DNA of 64,000 bases from Bradyrhizobium campsiandrae (GTDB lineage: Bacteria > Pseudomonadota > Alphaproteobacteria > Rhizobiales > Xanthobacteraceae): contig NZ_JAANIH010000023.1 in the NCBI RefSeq assembly GCF_014529705.1, positions 62,001 to 126,000 on the forward strand. The letters run 5' to 3'. The stretch's first letter is position 1; every line of letters begins with the position of its first letter. The position numbers and the translations under genes are program-made. Positions 8,363-17,028 of this stretch are shown in pieces. The notes beneath the pieces were generated by a model. The model was not told where the DNA came from, made no database searches, and was given only the letters and a program-made list of their open reading frames with translations.

Positions 8363-9727
8363 ATGGCCCTTGGCAGCAGCGAAATATTGCAACGGGCGAC
8401 CGGGCTTTCGCCGGTGCGCTCGGGCGATCATTTCGACATTATCGTCGCCGGCGGAGGAGCCTCGGGCTTGATGGCCGCGGTGTCTGCGGCGCGGCGTGGT
8501 GCCCGCGTGCTTGTCGTCGAAACATCGGGCTGCTTTGGTGGCGCGGGCACCACGTCCATGGTGGCCCAGTGGCTCGGCTTCTACAACGGCCTGACCTGCG
8601 CGGTTGGCGGCCTGCCGATGGAGTTTGCCGAACGGGTCATCGCGCGCGGCGGATCCAAGGGTTTCGAGAATTACGTCCTGGCCGAAGCGACTGCGCAGCC
8701 GCTTCGCTTGAAGCGCCTGCCGTTCAATCCGGAAATCGCCAAGCTCGTCGCCGACGAACTGGTGCTGGAGAGCGGCGCGTCCGCATTGGTTCACGCCCGC
8801 ATCGCCGGGGCCCGCCTGGAAGGAGACCGCGTCACGGCCGTGCAGGTCGAGACCTCAGGGGGACGGCTCGAGGTGCGTGCGAACTGCTTTGTGGACGCGA
8901 GCGGCGATGCCGTCGTTGCGCGCCATGCCGGGGCGCCGTTGAAGGGCGTCGGACCTGGCGAGCACCGAATGGGGATGAGCCTCGTGTTCCGGCTCTCGCA
9001 TGTCGACATTGCCCGCTTTCGCGCGCTCTCGAGACAGGACAAGCGCGCGATCGCGCTCGAAGGCATTGCCGCGGGCGAGCTGTTCTGGGACGTCCTGTCC
9101 ATTTCGCCGGTGGGCGAATCCGATGCCATCTGCCTGATGAGCCACCTCGATGGCCTCGACAGTCTCGATCCGAACGATCTGACCAGGGCGGAGTTCATCG
9201 GGCGTTATCAGGTCGGCAGGATCAGCGGCTTCCTGAAGCGAAGAATGCCCGGATTTGCGGCTTGCGAACTCGCGGCCATCGCGAGCCATATCGGCGTGCG
9301 GGAGAGCGTCCGGCTGGTCGGCGACTACCTCCTCACCGAGCAGGATGTCGTCGGCGCCACCCCGTTTGAGGACGCCATCGCGCTCGGATGCGGTCCGCTG
9401 GACGTGCACGAGGAGGACGGCAGGCTGCGGCTGTTCATGCCCTCGCAGCCCTTCGAGATCCCGGTGCGCACGATGACATCCGCGTCGGTGAAAAATCTCG
9501 TGGTCACCGGTCGCGCCATCTCGGCGAGCCGCGAAGCGAATGGCGCCATACGTCATCAGGCCACGGCGATGGCGCTCGGCCAGGCTGCCGGTCATCTGGC
9601 GGCCGAGGCGGGTGCTTTCGGATGGGACGTGCGGGCAGTCCCGCACAAGATCGTCCAAGATGGTCTGGCCGCGGCCGGCGCCTTGCCGTCGCTGCGGCAT
9701 CTGCCCGCGCAGACGGCGGCCGGATAA
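8363..9727 (+). CDS. FAD-dependent oxidoreductase (FAD_oxidored, PF12831 type)
   Basis: A 454-residue flavoprotein. The dinucleotide-binding motif IIVAGGGASGLMAAVSAARRG is near residues 27-46 and is followed by VLVVETSGCFGGAGTTS, a hallmark of the PF12831 group. The C-terminal FAD contact is in the VVTGRAISASREANGAIRHQ region. No signal peptide is visible. ATG 8363 has GGGAAGGAA upstream. It is the first gene of a likely operon with an alpha/beta hydrolase, an MFS transporter and a truncated AroE-like gene, facing iclR. The context suggests uptake and catabolism of a cyclic organic acid or ester, but the substrate is not deducible. Confidence 0.87.
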   Translation: MALGSSEILQRATGLSPVRSGDHFDIIVAGGGASGLMAAVSAARRGARVLVVETSGCFGGAGTTSMVAQWLGFYNGLTCAVGGLPMEFAERVIARGGSKGFENYVLAEATAQPLRLKRLPFNPEIAKLVADELVLESGASALVHARIAGARLEGDRVTAVQVETSGGRLEVRANCFVDASGDAVVARHAGAPLKGVGPGEHRMGMSLVFRLSHVDIARFRALSRQDKRAIALEGIAAGELFWDVLSISPVGESDAICLMSHLDGLDSLDPNDLTRAEFIGRYQVGRISGFLKRRMPGFAACELAAIASHIGVRESVRLVGDYLLTEQDVVGATPFEDAIALGCGPLDVHEEDGRLRLFMPSQPFEIPVRTMTSASVKNLVVTGRAISASREANGAIRHQATAMALGQAAGHLAAEAGAFGWDVRAVPHKIVQDGLAAAGALPSLRHLPAQTAAG

Positions 9728-9750
9728 CGGCCGCGCGAGGGGACACTCTC

Positions 9751-10566
9751 ATGAGCGATTCATCCCTGTTCGACCGTCGAACATGCCTGTCGACGCTCGC
9801 CGCCGCCACGCTGGCAGCTCCGTTGGCCGCAAAGGCCGATCCGGTGCCCGTGTCCCGGAGGACCTTCGTTCTCATCCACGGCGCCTGGTTCGGCGGATGG
9901 TGCTGGGCCAAGGTTGCAGACCGTCTTCGCGACAAGGGTCATCGCGTGTTCACCCCGAGCCTGACGGGCCTCGGAGACCGGGCCCATCTGGCGGCGCCGA
10001 ACGTGACCCTCTCCACGCATGTCGCTGATGTCATCGACGTCCTCGATTCCGAGGAGTTGAGCGACGTTGTTCTCGTGGCTCACAGCTATTCGGGAGTGCC
10101 GTGCGCGATGGTCGCCGAGCGGACCAGCGCAAGGATCCGCCGGCTCATCTTTCTGGATGCGGTGCTGCCGGAGGATGGAAAGCCACTCTCGACCCTGTCA
10201 TCTCCCAAACTCTGGGAGGAGCGGGTCGCGGCCTCCAAAGCCACACCAGCGAACGGCTTCCCACCGCCGCCGGTCGCAGCATTCGGAATGGCAGACCCGG
10301 ATCAGGCAGACTGGCTGGAGAGACGGCTGCGCCCCCAACCGATCGGGACCTATCTCGAGCCGCCAAAGCTCGCAAAGCCGGTCGGTGACGGCATCGACAC
10401 GGTGTATGTGAGCTGCGAAGCGCCGGCGATGGCCGCGATTGATCCCTTCCGTGCATGCGCGCGAGCAAGACCGGACTGGCACTTCCAGAGCGTCTCCGCG
10501 TCCCACGCATGCATGATCGCCGACCCGCAACTGACCGCCGATACGCTAGCGGAGTTGGTCGCGTGA
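9751..10566 (+). CDS. Exported alpha/beta-hydrolase, possibly Tat-dependent
   Basis: A 271-residue alpha/beta-hydrolase. The N-terminus has RRTCLSTLAAATLAAPLAAKA (residues 9-29), which resembles a Tat signal with two arginines. The oxyanion region FVLIHGAWFGGWCW follows, and the nucleophile is S112 in VAHSYSG. The histidine is in the late SASHACMI segment. Members with this LIHGAWFGGW opening are small esterases, for example plant methyl-ester esterases and bacterial salicylate-type esterases. It lies 23 bases after the oxidoreductase gene. An exported esterase beside a transporter suggests cleavage of an ester before uptake; this is inference. Confidence 0.85.
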   Translation: MSDSSLFDRRTCLSTLAAATLAAPLAAKADPVPVSRRTFVLIHGAWFGGWCWAKVADRLRDKGHRVFTPSLTGLGDRAHLAAPNVTLSTHVADVIDVLDSEELSDVVLVAHSYSGVPCAMVAERTSARIRRLIFLDAVLPEDGKPLSTLSSPKLWEERVAASKATPANGFPPPPVAAFGMADPDQADWLERRLRPQPIGTYLEPPKLAKPVGDGIDTVYVSCEAPAMAAIDPFRACARARPDWHFQSVSASHACMIADPQLTADTLAELVA

Positions 10567-10613
10567 GCATTTTTGCGGAAGAGACCAGGCGTTTGCTCAA
10601 GCAGGGGAACGAG

Positions 10614-11876
10614 ATGAGCGTATCTGCGGAGCTTGCGGATGCAGCAGGTGGAGCATCGAAGGTTGCGGCGGTCCATGAGCCCAAGGCAGCGATCTCGCGC
10701 TATCGCTGGGTCGTCCTTGCGGTCGCGTTCGCAGCCTTCCTCGTAACGTTCCTCGATCGCCTGGCATGGGCGAACGCCAACCTGCTCGCCGGCAAGTCAT
10801 TGGGAATCCCGATCGCCGCGCTCGGCGTATTTGTCACGGCATTCTACGTCGGCTATGTCACCGCCAGCGCGTTGGCAGGCTTTGTCACCGATCGCGTCGG
10901 GCCGCGATTGATGCTGTTCTTCGCGCTTGCTCCACTTGCCGCAAGCACCTTCTTGTTCGGCCTGACCACCTCGTTTGCGATGGGCCTTGCCTTGCAAGGC
11001 CTCATGGGTCTGTGTGCCGGCGCTGATTATGCCGCTTGCGTCAAGGTTGTGGCGTCCTGGTTTCCCCGTGCTGAGCGCGGCAGGGCGTTCGGCCTGTTCT
11101 CAATGGCGCCGTCCATTGGCGTTGCAGGCGCCAACGCGATCTTTCCCTGGCTGCTGAACCTGATCGACTGGCCAACGCTCTATTGGGGCCTCGGCGGCCT
11201 GACCTCGCTGGTCGCGGCGATATGCCTTTGGCTACTGACGGATTCCCCGACGGAGCGCGACGATGGCGTCCGGTCCTCGCCCGTGTATTCCGCAACTCGG
11301 CGCCGTGGATTGGCGGCGCTCTGCAAAGACAGAAACCTCGTGCTGATCGCACTCGCCGGCTTCGGTGCCAATTGGGGGACATGGGGCTTTGCATTCTGGG
11401 CGACCGCGCTGATGGTGCGGGGCTATCAGCTCAGTCCGACCGATGCAGGCGTGGTCGCGCTGATCTTCGGCATTGCGGCTGCGGTCTCGAAGCCGCTTTA
11501 CGGCCTTCTGTCTGACGTGCTGGGTGGCAAGCGGCGCAATCTGGTCATCTACGACCTCATCGCTTTCGCTGCCATGCTGATGCTGTTCGGCTTGATGCAG
11601 ACGAAAGCCGGCTTCCTGCTGGCTGCTCCATTCCTTGGGCTGACGGCGGTGGTCTACAGTCCGCTTCTGGCCGCCATGATCACCGAGAAGGTCGATCTGC
11701 GCTTCACGGCCACGGCGACAGGCGTCATCAATGCATTCTGGCAGCTGGGCAGCGTCATCGTTCCAACCATCGTAGGCGTGGTGTTCGCCGCAACGGGCTC
11801 GTTTTCGATCGCCTTCGCGATTCTCGCAGCAGGACCGCTGATTGGAGCATTTTGCATGTTCGCGGTTCGCGAGTAG
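10614..11876 (+). CDS. MFS transporter (ACS-type organic anion family)
   Basis: A 420-residue major facilitator with about twelve membrane segments. It starts at ATG 10614 after GCAGGGGA; an upstream extension overlapping the hydrolase is open but lacks family similarity. Between helices 2 and 3 is the motif GFVTDRVGPRLML, the MFS loop signature (GxxxDRxGxR), and ADYAACVKVVASWFPRAERG is typical of the anion:cation symporter group that imports organic acids. Third gene of the putative IclR-controlled operon, it would bring in the substrate or product of the neighbouring enzymes. Confidence 0.88.
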   Translation: MSVSAELADAAGGASKVAAVHEPKAAISRYRWVVLAVAFAAFLVTFLDRLAWANANLLAGKSLGIPIAALGVFVTAFYVGYVTASALAGFVTDRVGPRLMLFFALAPLAASTFLFGLTTSFAMGLALQGLMGLCAGADYAACVKVVASWFPRAERGRAFGLFSMAPSIGVAGANAIFPWLLNLIDWPTLYWGLGGLTSLVAAICLWLLTDSPTERDDGVRSSPVYSATRRRGLAALCKDRNLVLIALAGFGANWGTWGFAFWATALMVRGYQLSPTDAGVVALIFGIAAAVSKPLYGLLSDVLGGKRRNLVIYDLIAFAAMLMLFGLMQTKAGFLLAAPFLGLTAVVYSPLLAAMITEKVDLRFTATATGVINAFWQLGSVIVPTIVGVVFAATGSFSIAFAILAAGPLIGAFCMFAVRE

Positions 11877-11937
11877 GCGAACACGGTACGCAATCGCAAT
11901 CGTTGCGCCAGCAGCGTTTCAGAAGAAGGTAGGCCGG

Positions 11938-12318
11938 ATGATCCCAACACTCAGCGGTGCGACAAGGCTCAACGTCATCGTCGGCGATCCGGTCGCACAG
12001 GTACGCGCGCCGGCGGGGGTAACCCGGGCCTTCGCCGAGCGAGGCCACGATGGAATCCTGGTCCCTGTGCAGGTCTCGGCTGCGGACTTGCCCGACTTCA
12101 TTTCGGTCGCGACCCGCCTCGAGAACCTCGACGGTATCATCGTGACCATTCCGCACAAGTTTGCCTGCTATCAAGCGTGCGAGAACGCAACCGACCGCGC
12201 ACATTTCCTGGGCGCGGCGAACCTCATGCGCCGCCGTCGTGCTGACCGCAAATGGCACGGAGACATGGTGGACGGGCTCGGCGGCGAGCCGATCGAGATC
12301 GTGCACATGGAATTATAG
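11938..12318 (+). pseudogene. Truncated shikimate-dehydrogenase-like gene
   Basis: The 126-codon frame encodes only the N-terminal substrate-binding domain of a shikimate/quinate dehydrogenase. Seen are VIVGDPVAQVRAPAGV, GILVPVQVSAADLPDF, the conserved DGIIVTIPHKFACYQACE, LGAANLMRRR and GDMVDGLGGE, the last corresponding to the family's GxNTDGxGF. Full-length members run to about 270 residues with a NADP-binding Rossmann domain, which is absent here: the frame ends shortly after DGLG. It is the last gene of the oxidoreductase/MFS operon, so the 3' half appears lost where the lower-G+C island begins. It might still fold, but cannot bind NADP. Confidence 0.75.
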
Positions 12319-12802
12319 GCTCGACGCACCAATCCGACTTGATCGTCCGCACCCCCATCCCGGATTCGCTGCGCCGCAGTTGCTTCACTGCTGACATCTC
12401 CTGCAGCAGCACCATCCATCACGCTGTGCGCCTTCTCAGGAAGAGACCGGTTTCGCAAGGGCGCAATCCTACCGGCGAGGCGTTTCAGCAGGCATAATCG
12501 TTCAACTCCCACCCCAAGCGACCAAGGATATACTCACATCCGTCATCGGTGGCGCCTGGCAACGTGGAGCCGGAATGGCTGCTCATAGTCCGTCTGCGAA
12601 GTTGCGCCGGGTATGCCGGAGGTCCGCTCATTGAGCCAGAGCGAGCCAGGAATTGCTCAACCTGAGTCCTTCGATCCAGGGCGGAATTTCTGCCGCGCAA
12701 AGAGCGTGGTGTAGCTGACAAATAGCCTCTGGTTGTACATGGTGACGCGCTATAAGGTCGACCAGCAACAATGCGGCGGACAACCAATGCTGAGGATTTG
12801 CG
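12319..12802. other. Gene-free junction region
   Basis: I see no supported gene in this 484-base stretch. It begins at the break point of the AroE-like gene and leads into an A+T-richer segment. Frames on both strands are short and show no recognisable domain. No inverted repeats typical of insertion sequences and no tRNA were found. It probably represents a junction left by a past insertion or deletion. The last 30 bases serve as leader for the membrane protein, with GAGGATT just before its ATG. Confidence 0.5.
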
Positions 12803-13438
12803 ATGATTAAGCAATCCCTCCACCAATCGAATCGCTATCTCTGGCGGCTATTATCTTTGTTGCTGATTGTAATTCCGTTCCTTCCGGAAATCGTAATCGT
12901 GTCAACGGCTGCTGTTGCAGAAATTATGGGGTGGGATCAGAAGGGCGTGTGCACCATTTATTCGCTGCCATTGACCAAGATCATAACCTTCGCGTTGGAA
13001 GCAGCGGCAAGCTCGATCTTGGCTGTTATCCGTACTGACGCCAAGTGGCTCCCTGTGTTTTATGCCGGCGTTTCCGCATGGCTTTGTCTCTGTTTGATCA
13101 CAATATATCTCGGTTGGGCGTCGCCGCTAAGTCGACTTCTGCTCGGCTTCGCGGCGGCATTGGCATTTGCCTTCCTACCCTACCTCGGACCAATGCTAGC
13201 TATCGCCAGTCTGATGAATGACAATTGCCAGCCGAACGAGGCTGGCATCGGCTCTTGCGTCGTGTTTGGTGGTTATATCGGGAATGCGGAGTATAGTCCC
13301 GTGCACGACGCTGTCGCGATAGGTTGGTTGGCTTCTTACGGCGTCCCGCTCGCATTCGGCATTTTGGGCATCTACGCAATCGCAGTCATCTTGTTTTGGG
13401 CAGGTTCGAGAAAGCGCACTCGCGCCGTCGTGCGATAA
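12803..13438 (+). CDS. Uncharacterised multi-pass membrane protein
   Basis: A 211-residue protein I do not recognise. It has about five to six hydrophobic segments: residues 13-38, 55-75, 82-105, 110-140, and 170-200. Between the last two lies a hydrophilic loop with two cysteines (NDNCQPNEAGIGSC) that could form a disulfide on the outer face. The C-terminus is basic (GSRKRTRAVVR), in line with a cytoplasmic end. Codon use is visibly A+T-richer than in the flanking core genes, suggesting horizontal transfer. The exported lipase-like gene follows 96 bases downstream on the same strand, so a functional pairing is possible but unproven. Confidence 0.72.
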   Translation: MIKQSLHQSNRYLWRLLSLLLIVIPFLPEIVIVSTAAVAEIMGWDQKGVCTIYSLPLTKIITFALEAAASSILAVIRTDAKWLPVFYAGVSAWLCLCLITIYLGWASPLSRLLLGFAAALAFAFLPYLGPMLAIASLMNDNCQPNEAGIGSCVVFGGYIGNAEYSPVHDAVAIGWLASYGVPLAFGILGIYAIAVILFWAGSRKRTRAVVR

Positions 13439-13534
13439 GTTTGCTTACGCGAATACCACTTTTGATCGCAAAAAAGCTTGCAACCGACTTAAACTTGTGG
13501 CGCAATTTGCGTAGCACCATTGAGGGAGATGTCA

Positions 13535-14923
13535 ATGCTGCGAGATATTTCAACAATACTATTTCTGATCGTAATCACCTTCAGCGCCCTCGCGTTCCAA
13601 CAACATCCGGCAACCGCACAAGCGTCGTCGGAGAAGCCGACACCTTGCGGCAGCTACAAAGAGGAAGAAACGGGAGTGTTGAAAGATATCACGGAGGACG
13701 AAGGCCGTGTGATCATCGGACAATACTCAACGCGCTGCGGTAGCTATTATGCGCCTTACGCAATCATGGCGGCCGCCGTCTACCCTCCTATTAGCGCTGA
13801 GCTTGAACAAAACCGTCGAGCGGGGCGCAACAAAGTGCCCGACGCCGACGTGGCAGTGAAGGCGCTTAAGCCAGACAACAGGCTATATGCCAAGGCGCTT
13901 CTGCGCGGATGGAGCTACCAATTCGGCAGCGAGGGTTACACCGCGTGCCTGCATGACAAGGATGAAGCCTATCCGGAAGACGATGCTTGTAAACGTTCGC
14001 TACCGGGCAGGATCAGACGCCTCGTTGGTTCCTATACGGACTTCGCGTTCAACGTATGGACTCACAGACGTAGACGTGCCTCATGCAGCGAGGTGAGTAT
14101 CGTGTTTCGTGGCACTACCAACTTGGCTGATTACGTAAGTAGTGGCTATCGTTACACCGGTTGGGTGGCGGATACTGGTTATCATCAACTAGAGCGCAAT
14201 ATCGACGCTATCATCGGAAGAATTGCGAAACTGAACTGCTATAGGAACGAAACTCAAATCGTTTCAGTGGGACATTCGCTTGGGGCAGGCTTGGCCGAAT
14301 TGGCGGCTTTTGCGCCGCGAGTAGGTGGTCCGCGCATTGCGAAAGTTTTTGCGTTCAACCCGTCTTCGGAGTCAGGTTACAAACTTGTTGATCAAAAAAG
14401 GCTGGCTTCGAACGCTGGATCCAAGGACGAAAAGAATTCCTCGCTCGAGATCGACTATGTCTACCATCCTGGAGAGATCCTAGAACAAGAGCGAGTATGG
14501 ATCCCGCAGTATCCAATCAAACAGCGCTGTTTCCCGCTGGTACGGACTGTCAGGTTCGACGTGAGTGAAGACCGTGGGTTAGTTGCACAGCACAAGATCG
14601 GCAATTTTGCTGACGGCATTGTTAAAACATCAATGAACGCGAGGACATTGTCCGCGCCACCTACGGTGAGTGGTTGCGATACGCGATATCGCCGCCCGGA
14701 GGGAGAAGGAGAGTTGGTGGCTGCCGCACCTGAGCAAGCCATCTACGCCCGCGGCGTCCCCCTCGCGAAGACCGCCGCAACCAGTAGATATGGGTTCACG
14801 AGTACTTATGCGACCGAGACACAAATTAAGAAACAGGAGGGACGCGCATTCGCAAGGCCTGCGGCGCTTCAGCGTGAGCTTGATATCGGTAGCACATTCG
14901 CCATGACTGGCTATGGCGGTTGA
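13535..14923 (+). CDS. Exported class-3 lipase-like hydrolase
   Basis: A 462-residue protein with an N-terminal signal peptide (hydrophobic residues 9-22, cleavage near ATAQA). The central part resembles fungal-type class 3 lipases: SIVFRGTTNLADY around residue 190 and the nucleophile elbow VGHSLGAG with S248. Numerous cysteines (residues 38, 68, 138, 152, 184, 235 and later) fit an oxidised, extracytoplasmic protein. ATG 13535 was chosen because GAGGGAG ends 6 bases before it, while an ATG at 13529 would abut the ribosome site. The last ~100 residues have no recognised domain. Codon use is less G+C-rich than in core genes. It may act on acylglycerols or phospholipids. Confidence 0.75.
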   Translation: MLRDISTILFLIVITFSALAFQQHPATAQASSEKPTPCGSYKEEETGVLKDITEDEGRVIIGQYSTRCGSYYAPYAIMAAAVYPPISAELEQNRRAGRNKVPDADVAVKALKPDNRLYAKALLRGWSYQFGSEGYTACLHDKDEAYPEDDACKRSLPGRIRRLVGSYTDFAFNVWTHRRRRASCSEVSIVFRGTTNLADYVSSGYRYTGWVADTGYHQLERNIDAIIGRIAKLNCYRNETQIVSVGHSLGAGLAELAAFAPRVGGPRIAKVFAFNPSSESGYKLVDQKRLASNAGSKDEKNSSLEIDYVYHPGEILEQERVWIPQYPIKQRCFPLVRTVRFDVSEDRGLVAQHKIGNFADGIVKTSMNARTLSAPPTVSGCDTRYRRPEGEGELVAAAPEQAIYARGVPLAKTAATSRYGFTSTYATETQIKKQEGRAFARPAALQRELDIGSTFAMTGYGG

Positions 14924-15098
14924 TTTGGGTGTGCTCTTTCGTCGTAGCGCCTCCGGTGAGGAGCGCGTCTTTCCGACTACCATATGACTGCAGTACGTTC
15001 GATTGCCGATGTCGCCTATAGCCCCTTCAGCGACCTTGGCAGACGTCCGCTTTCCCGCTCCTGTTAGGGCTTGAGCAGGCACCTGGCGGCCAGCTGGC

Positions 15099-15518
15099 TT
15101 ATGACCCAGCCCGGGTCTCGTTCGGCCCGCCCATGTTTTGCAACAGAGCCATTGCTTCATCGGCCCTGTCGTAAGGCACGAAGAGGTGGTCGTGATGAAA
15201 AGCCGACACGGCGTTGACGCTGATGCCGGCTGCGGCGAGGCGCACGGCGATTGCCGCCAGGAATCCCACGGCATCGAGCGCGGACTGAACCGTCAGCGTG
15301 ATCAGCCCTGAGGCGAACGCGTAGCCCAGTCCTGCCGCTTCGGCGCCTTCGCGATGAACGACGAGCGTCGTTCCTTCCTCCTCCCGGAACGTCAGCAGTG
15401 GATCGAGTGCTGCGGGAACAGGCGCGCCCGCCGCGATCGTGCAGAACACGAAGATGCCCGGCTGCAGCTCCGGTTTCATGTTCTTCAGCAGAGTGGTGAG
15501 GTCGCGTTCGGTTGGCAC
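15099..15518 (-). CDS. ACT domain-containing protein
   Basis: A 139-residue protein with two ACT-like halves: residues 1-65 (LQPGIFVFCTIAAGAPVPAA...REEEGTTLVV) and 66-130 (ITLTVQSALDAVGFLAAIAVRLAAAGISVNAVSAFHHDHLFVP). The FHHDHLFVP end is typical of this bacterial family of small stand-alone ACT proteins, assumed to bind an amino acid, with no known partner enzyme. The start is GTG at 15516-15518, with GAAGGAAA upstream. It stands alone between the low-G+C island and a palindromic element. Function beyond ligand binding cannot be given. Confidence 0.85.
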   Translation of the reverse strand: MPTERDLTTLLKNMKPELQPGIFVFCTIAAGAPVPAALDPLLTFREEEGTTLVVHREGAEAAGLGYAFASGLITLTVQSALDAVGFLAAIAVRLAAAGISVNAVSAFHHDHLFVPYDRADEAMALLQNMGGPNETRAGS

Positions 15519-15560
15519 GTGATTTCCTTCTCATGGATCGTAACGGCGAGAATCCATCGC

Positions 15561-15712
15561 CGTCATCGTGAGGTGCCGTAGCCTTGCGGCGCTATTGCGC
15601 CGCCGGGCGGAGGCCTCGAAGGATGGACGGCCCGGCTGACAGCTCGGCCGTCTATCCTTCGAGGCTCTCCACACGGCGCGTTGCACCGTGTGTTTCGTAC
15701 CTCAGGATGACG
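15561..15712. repeat. Large imperfect palindromic dispersed element
   Basis: The outer ends read CGTCATCGTGAGGT and ACCTCAGGATGACG, and the centre holds the complementary pair CGAAGGATGGACGGCC / CGGCCGTCTATCCTTCG around a short loop, so the whole 152 bases can fold into one long stem with bulges. It sits just downstream of dinB and upstream of the ACT gene, both on the minus strand. The design (palindrome ending in GTCATCCTGAGG-like arms) is the type I associate with abundant Bradyrhizobium intergenic repeats. Confidence 0.75.
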
Positions 15713-15738
15713 GAACGAACACCGCCATCGCAGCCGGA

Positions 15739-17028
15739 TTACTCCTGCGTCTTCTCCGGCCCCTCATACGCGATGCCGCGAATGACGGCGGCATTGCCGA
15801 ACTTCTTGCGCAGACTGTCGACCGCGCGCTCGGCATGCGCGGCGCGGCGGTCGAGCATGTCGGTGTCGTCGGCAGGGGAGCCTTCGCGAAGTGCGCTGAC
15901 GCCGGCGCCCATCAGGCGGAAAGCGGTGCCGTCGATCTCTTTCGCCAGCATCTCGCGGCAGATCGAGAAGATCTTTGCGGCAAGCTGCGTCGGCGCCGCG
16001 ATCGATTGCGAGCGGGTGCGCTGGCGGAAATCGGCGGTCTTCAGCTTCAGCGTGACGGTCGAGCCGGCGAGCTCGCTGCTCTTGAGCCGCGACGAGGTCT
16101 TTTCGCACAGCCGCCACAGGATCTTTTCCAGCGAGGCGAAATCGCGGATGTCGGTTTCGAACGTGGTCTCGCTCGAAATCGTCTTGGCGCCGCGGTCCGG
16201 CTCGACGCGGCGGTCGTCGATGCCGCGGGCGAGCCGCCACAGCCTGCGGCCATCGCTCGGAAACTGCCGCATCAGCTCGATCTCGTCGGCCTTCTGCAGA
16301 TCGGCGATGAGACGGAAACCGCGCTGCACGAGCCGCTCCTGCGTCGCCGGCCCGACGCCGAAGATGAAGCCGACCGGCTTCTCGGCCAGCATCGTGCGCG
16401 CCTCGTCCTGATCAAGCGCGGCAAAGCCGCGGGGCTTGTCCAGGTCGGAGGCGATCTTGGCCAAAAACTTGTTGCAGGACAGGCCGACCGAGACTGATAT
16501 GCCGACGTCGCGCTCGACGTCGCGGGCAAAGCGCGCCAGCACCTTTGCCGGGATCATGCCGTGCACGCGCTCGGTGCCGGAGAGGTCGAGGAAGGCCTCA
16601 TCGATCGAGAGCGGCTCGACCAGCGGCGTCAGCGCCTGCATCGCCTGGCGCACCTCGCGGCCGACGCGGACATACTTTGCCATGTCAGGCGGGATAACGA
16701 TCGCATGCGGGCAGGCTTCCAACGCCCTAAACATCGGCATGGCCGAGCGCACGCCATAGGTGCGCGCGATGTAGCAGGCCGCCGACACCACGCCGCGTTT
16801 TCCGCCGCCGATGATGACGGGCTTGTCCGCAATGTCGGGATTGTCGCGCTTTTCGACCGTCGCGTAGAAGGCGTCGCAGTCGATGTGGGCGATGGTCAGC
16901 CCGGCGAGCGCGCGGTGCCGGACCAGGCGAGGGGAGCCGCAGGCGGAACAGCGCCGCGCGCCGATATCCAGATCGGCCAGACAATCCCGGCAGAAGCAGC
17001 GGGGCCCGGCCGCATCAGGGGCGCTCAC
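15739..17028 (-). CDS. dinB: DNA polymerase IV with N-terminal zinc-ribbon-like extension
   Basis: A 429-residue Y-family polymerase for error-prone translesion synthesis. The palm motif IAHIDCDAFYATVEK starts at residue 46 with D50 and D52, and the second acidic motif LSIDEAFLDLS follows. The HhH segment GVGPATQERLVQRG and the C-terminal little-finger domain are present. Ahead of the catalytic core is a 40-residue extension with C11, C13, C16 and C27, C30, resembling a small zinc ribbon not found in E. coli DinB. The start is GTG at 17028, overlapping the stop of the DUF3572 gene (GTGA), so translation is coupled. Confidence 0.93.
   Translation of the reverse strand: MSAPDAAGPRCFCRDCLADLDIGARRCSACGSPRLVRHRALAGLTIAHIDCDAFYATVEKRDNPDIADKPVIIGGGKRGVVSAACYIARTYGVRSAMPMFRALEACPHAIVIPPDMAKYVRVGREVRQAMQALTPLVEPLSIDEAFLDLSGTERVHGMIPAKVLARFARDVERDVGISVSVGLSCNKFLAKIASDLDKPRGFAALDQDEARTMLAEKPVGFIFGVGPATQERLVQRGFRLIADLQKADEIELMRQFPSDGRRLWRLARGIDDRRVEPDRGAKTISSETTFETDIRDFASLEKILWRLCEKTSSRLKSSELAGSTVTLKLKTADFRQRTRSQSIAAPTQLAAKIFSICREMLAKEIDGTAFRLMGAGVSALREGSPADDTDMLDRRAAHAERAVDSLRKKFGNAAVIRGIAYEGPEKTQE

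Noticed and set aside
13439..13534. Possible small gene between the membrane protein and lipase genes
   Set aside because: The 96-base spacer holds only the leader with the GAGGGAG ribosome site of the lipase gene; no start with a stop in reach makes sense.
14390..14400. TTGATCAA as a possible FixK/FNR box
   Set aside because: It lies inside the lipase coding region and lacks the N4 spacer of a TTGAT-N4-ATCAA box.
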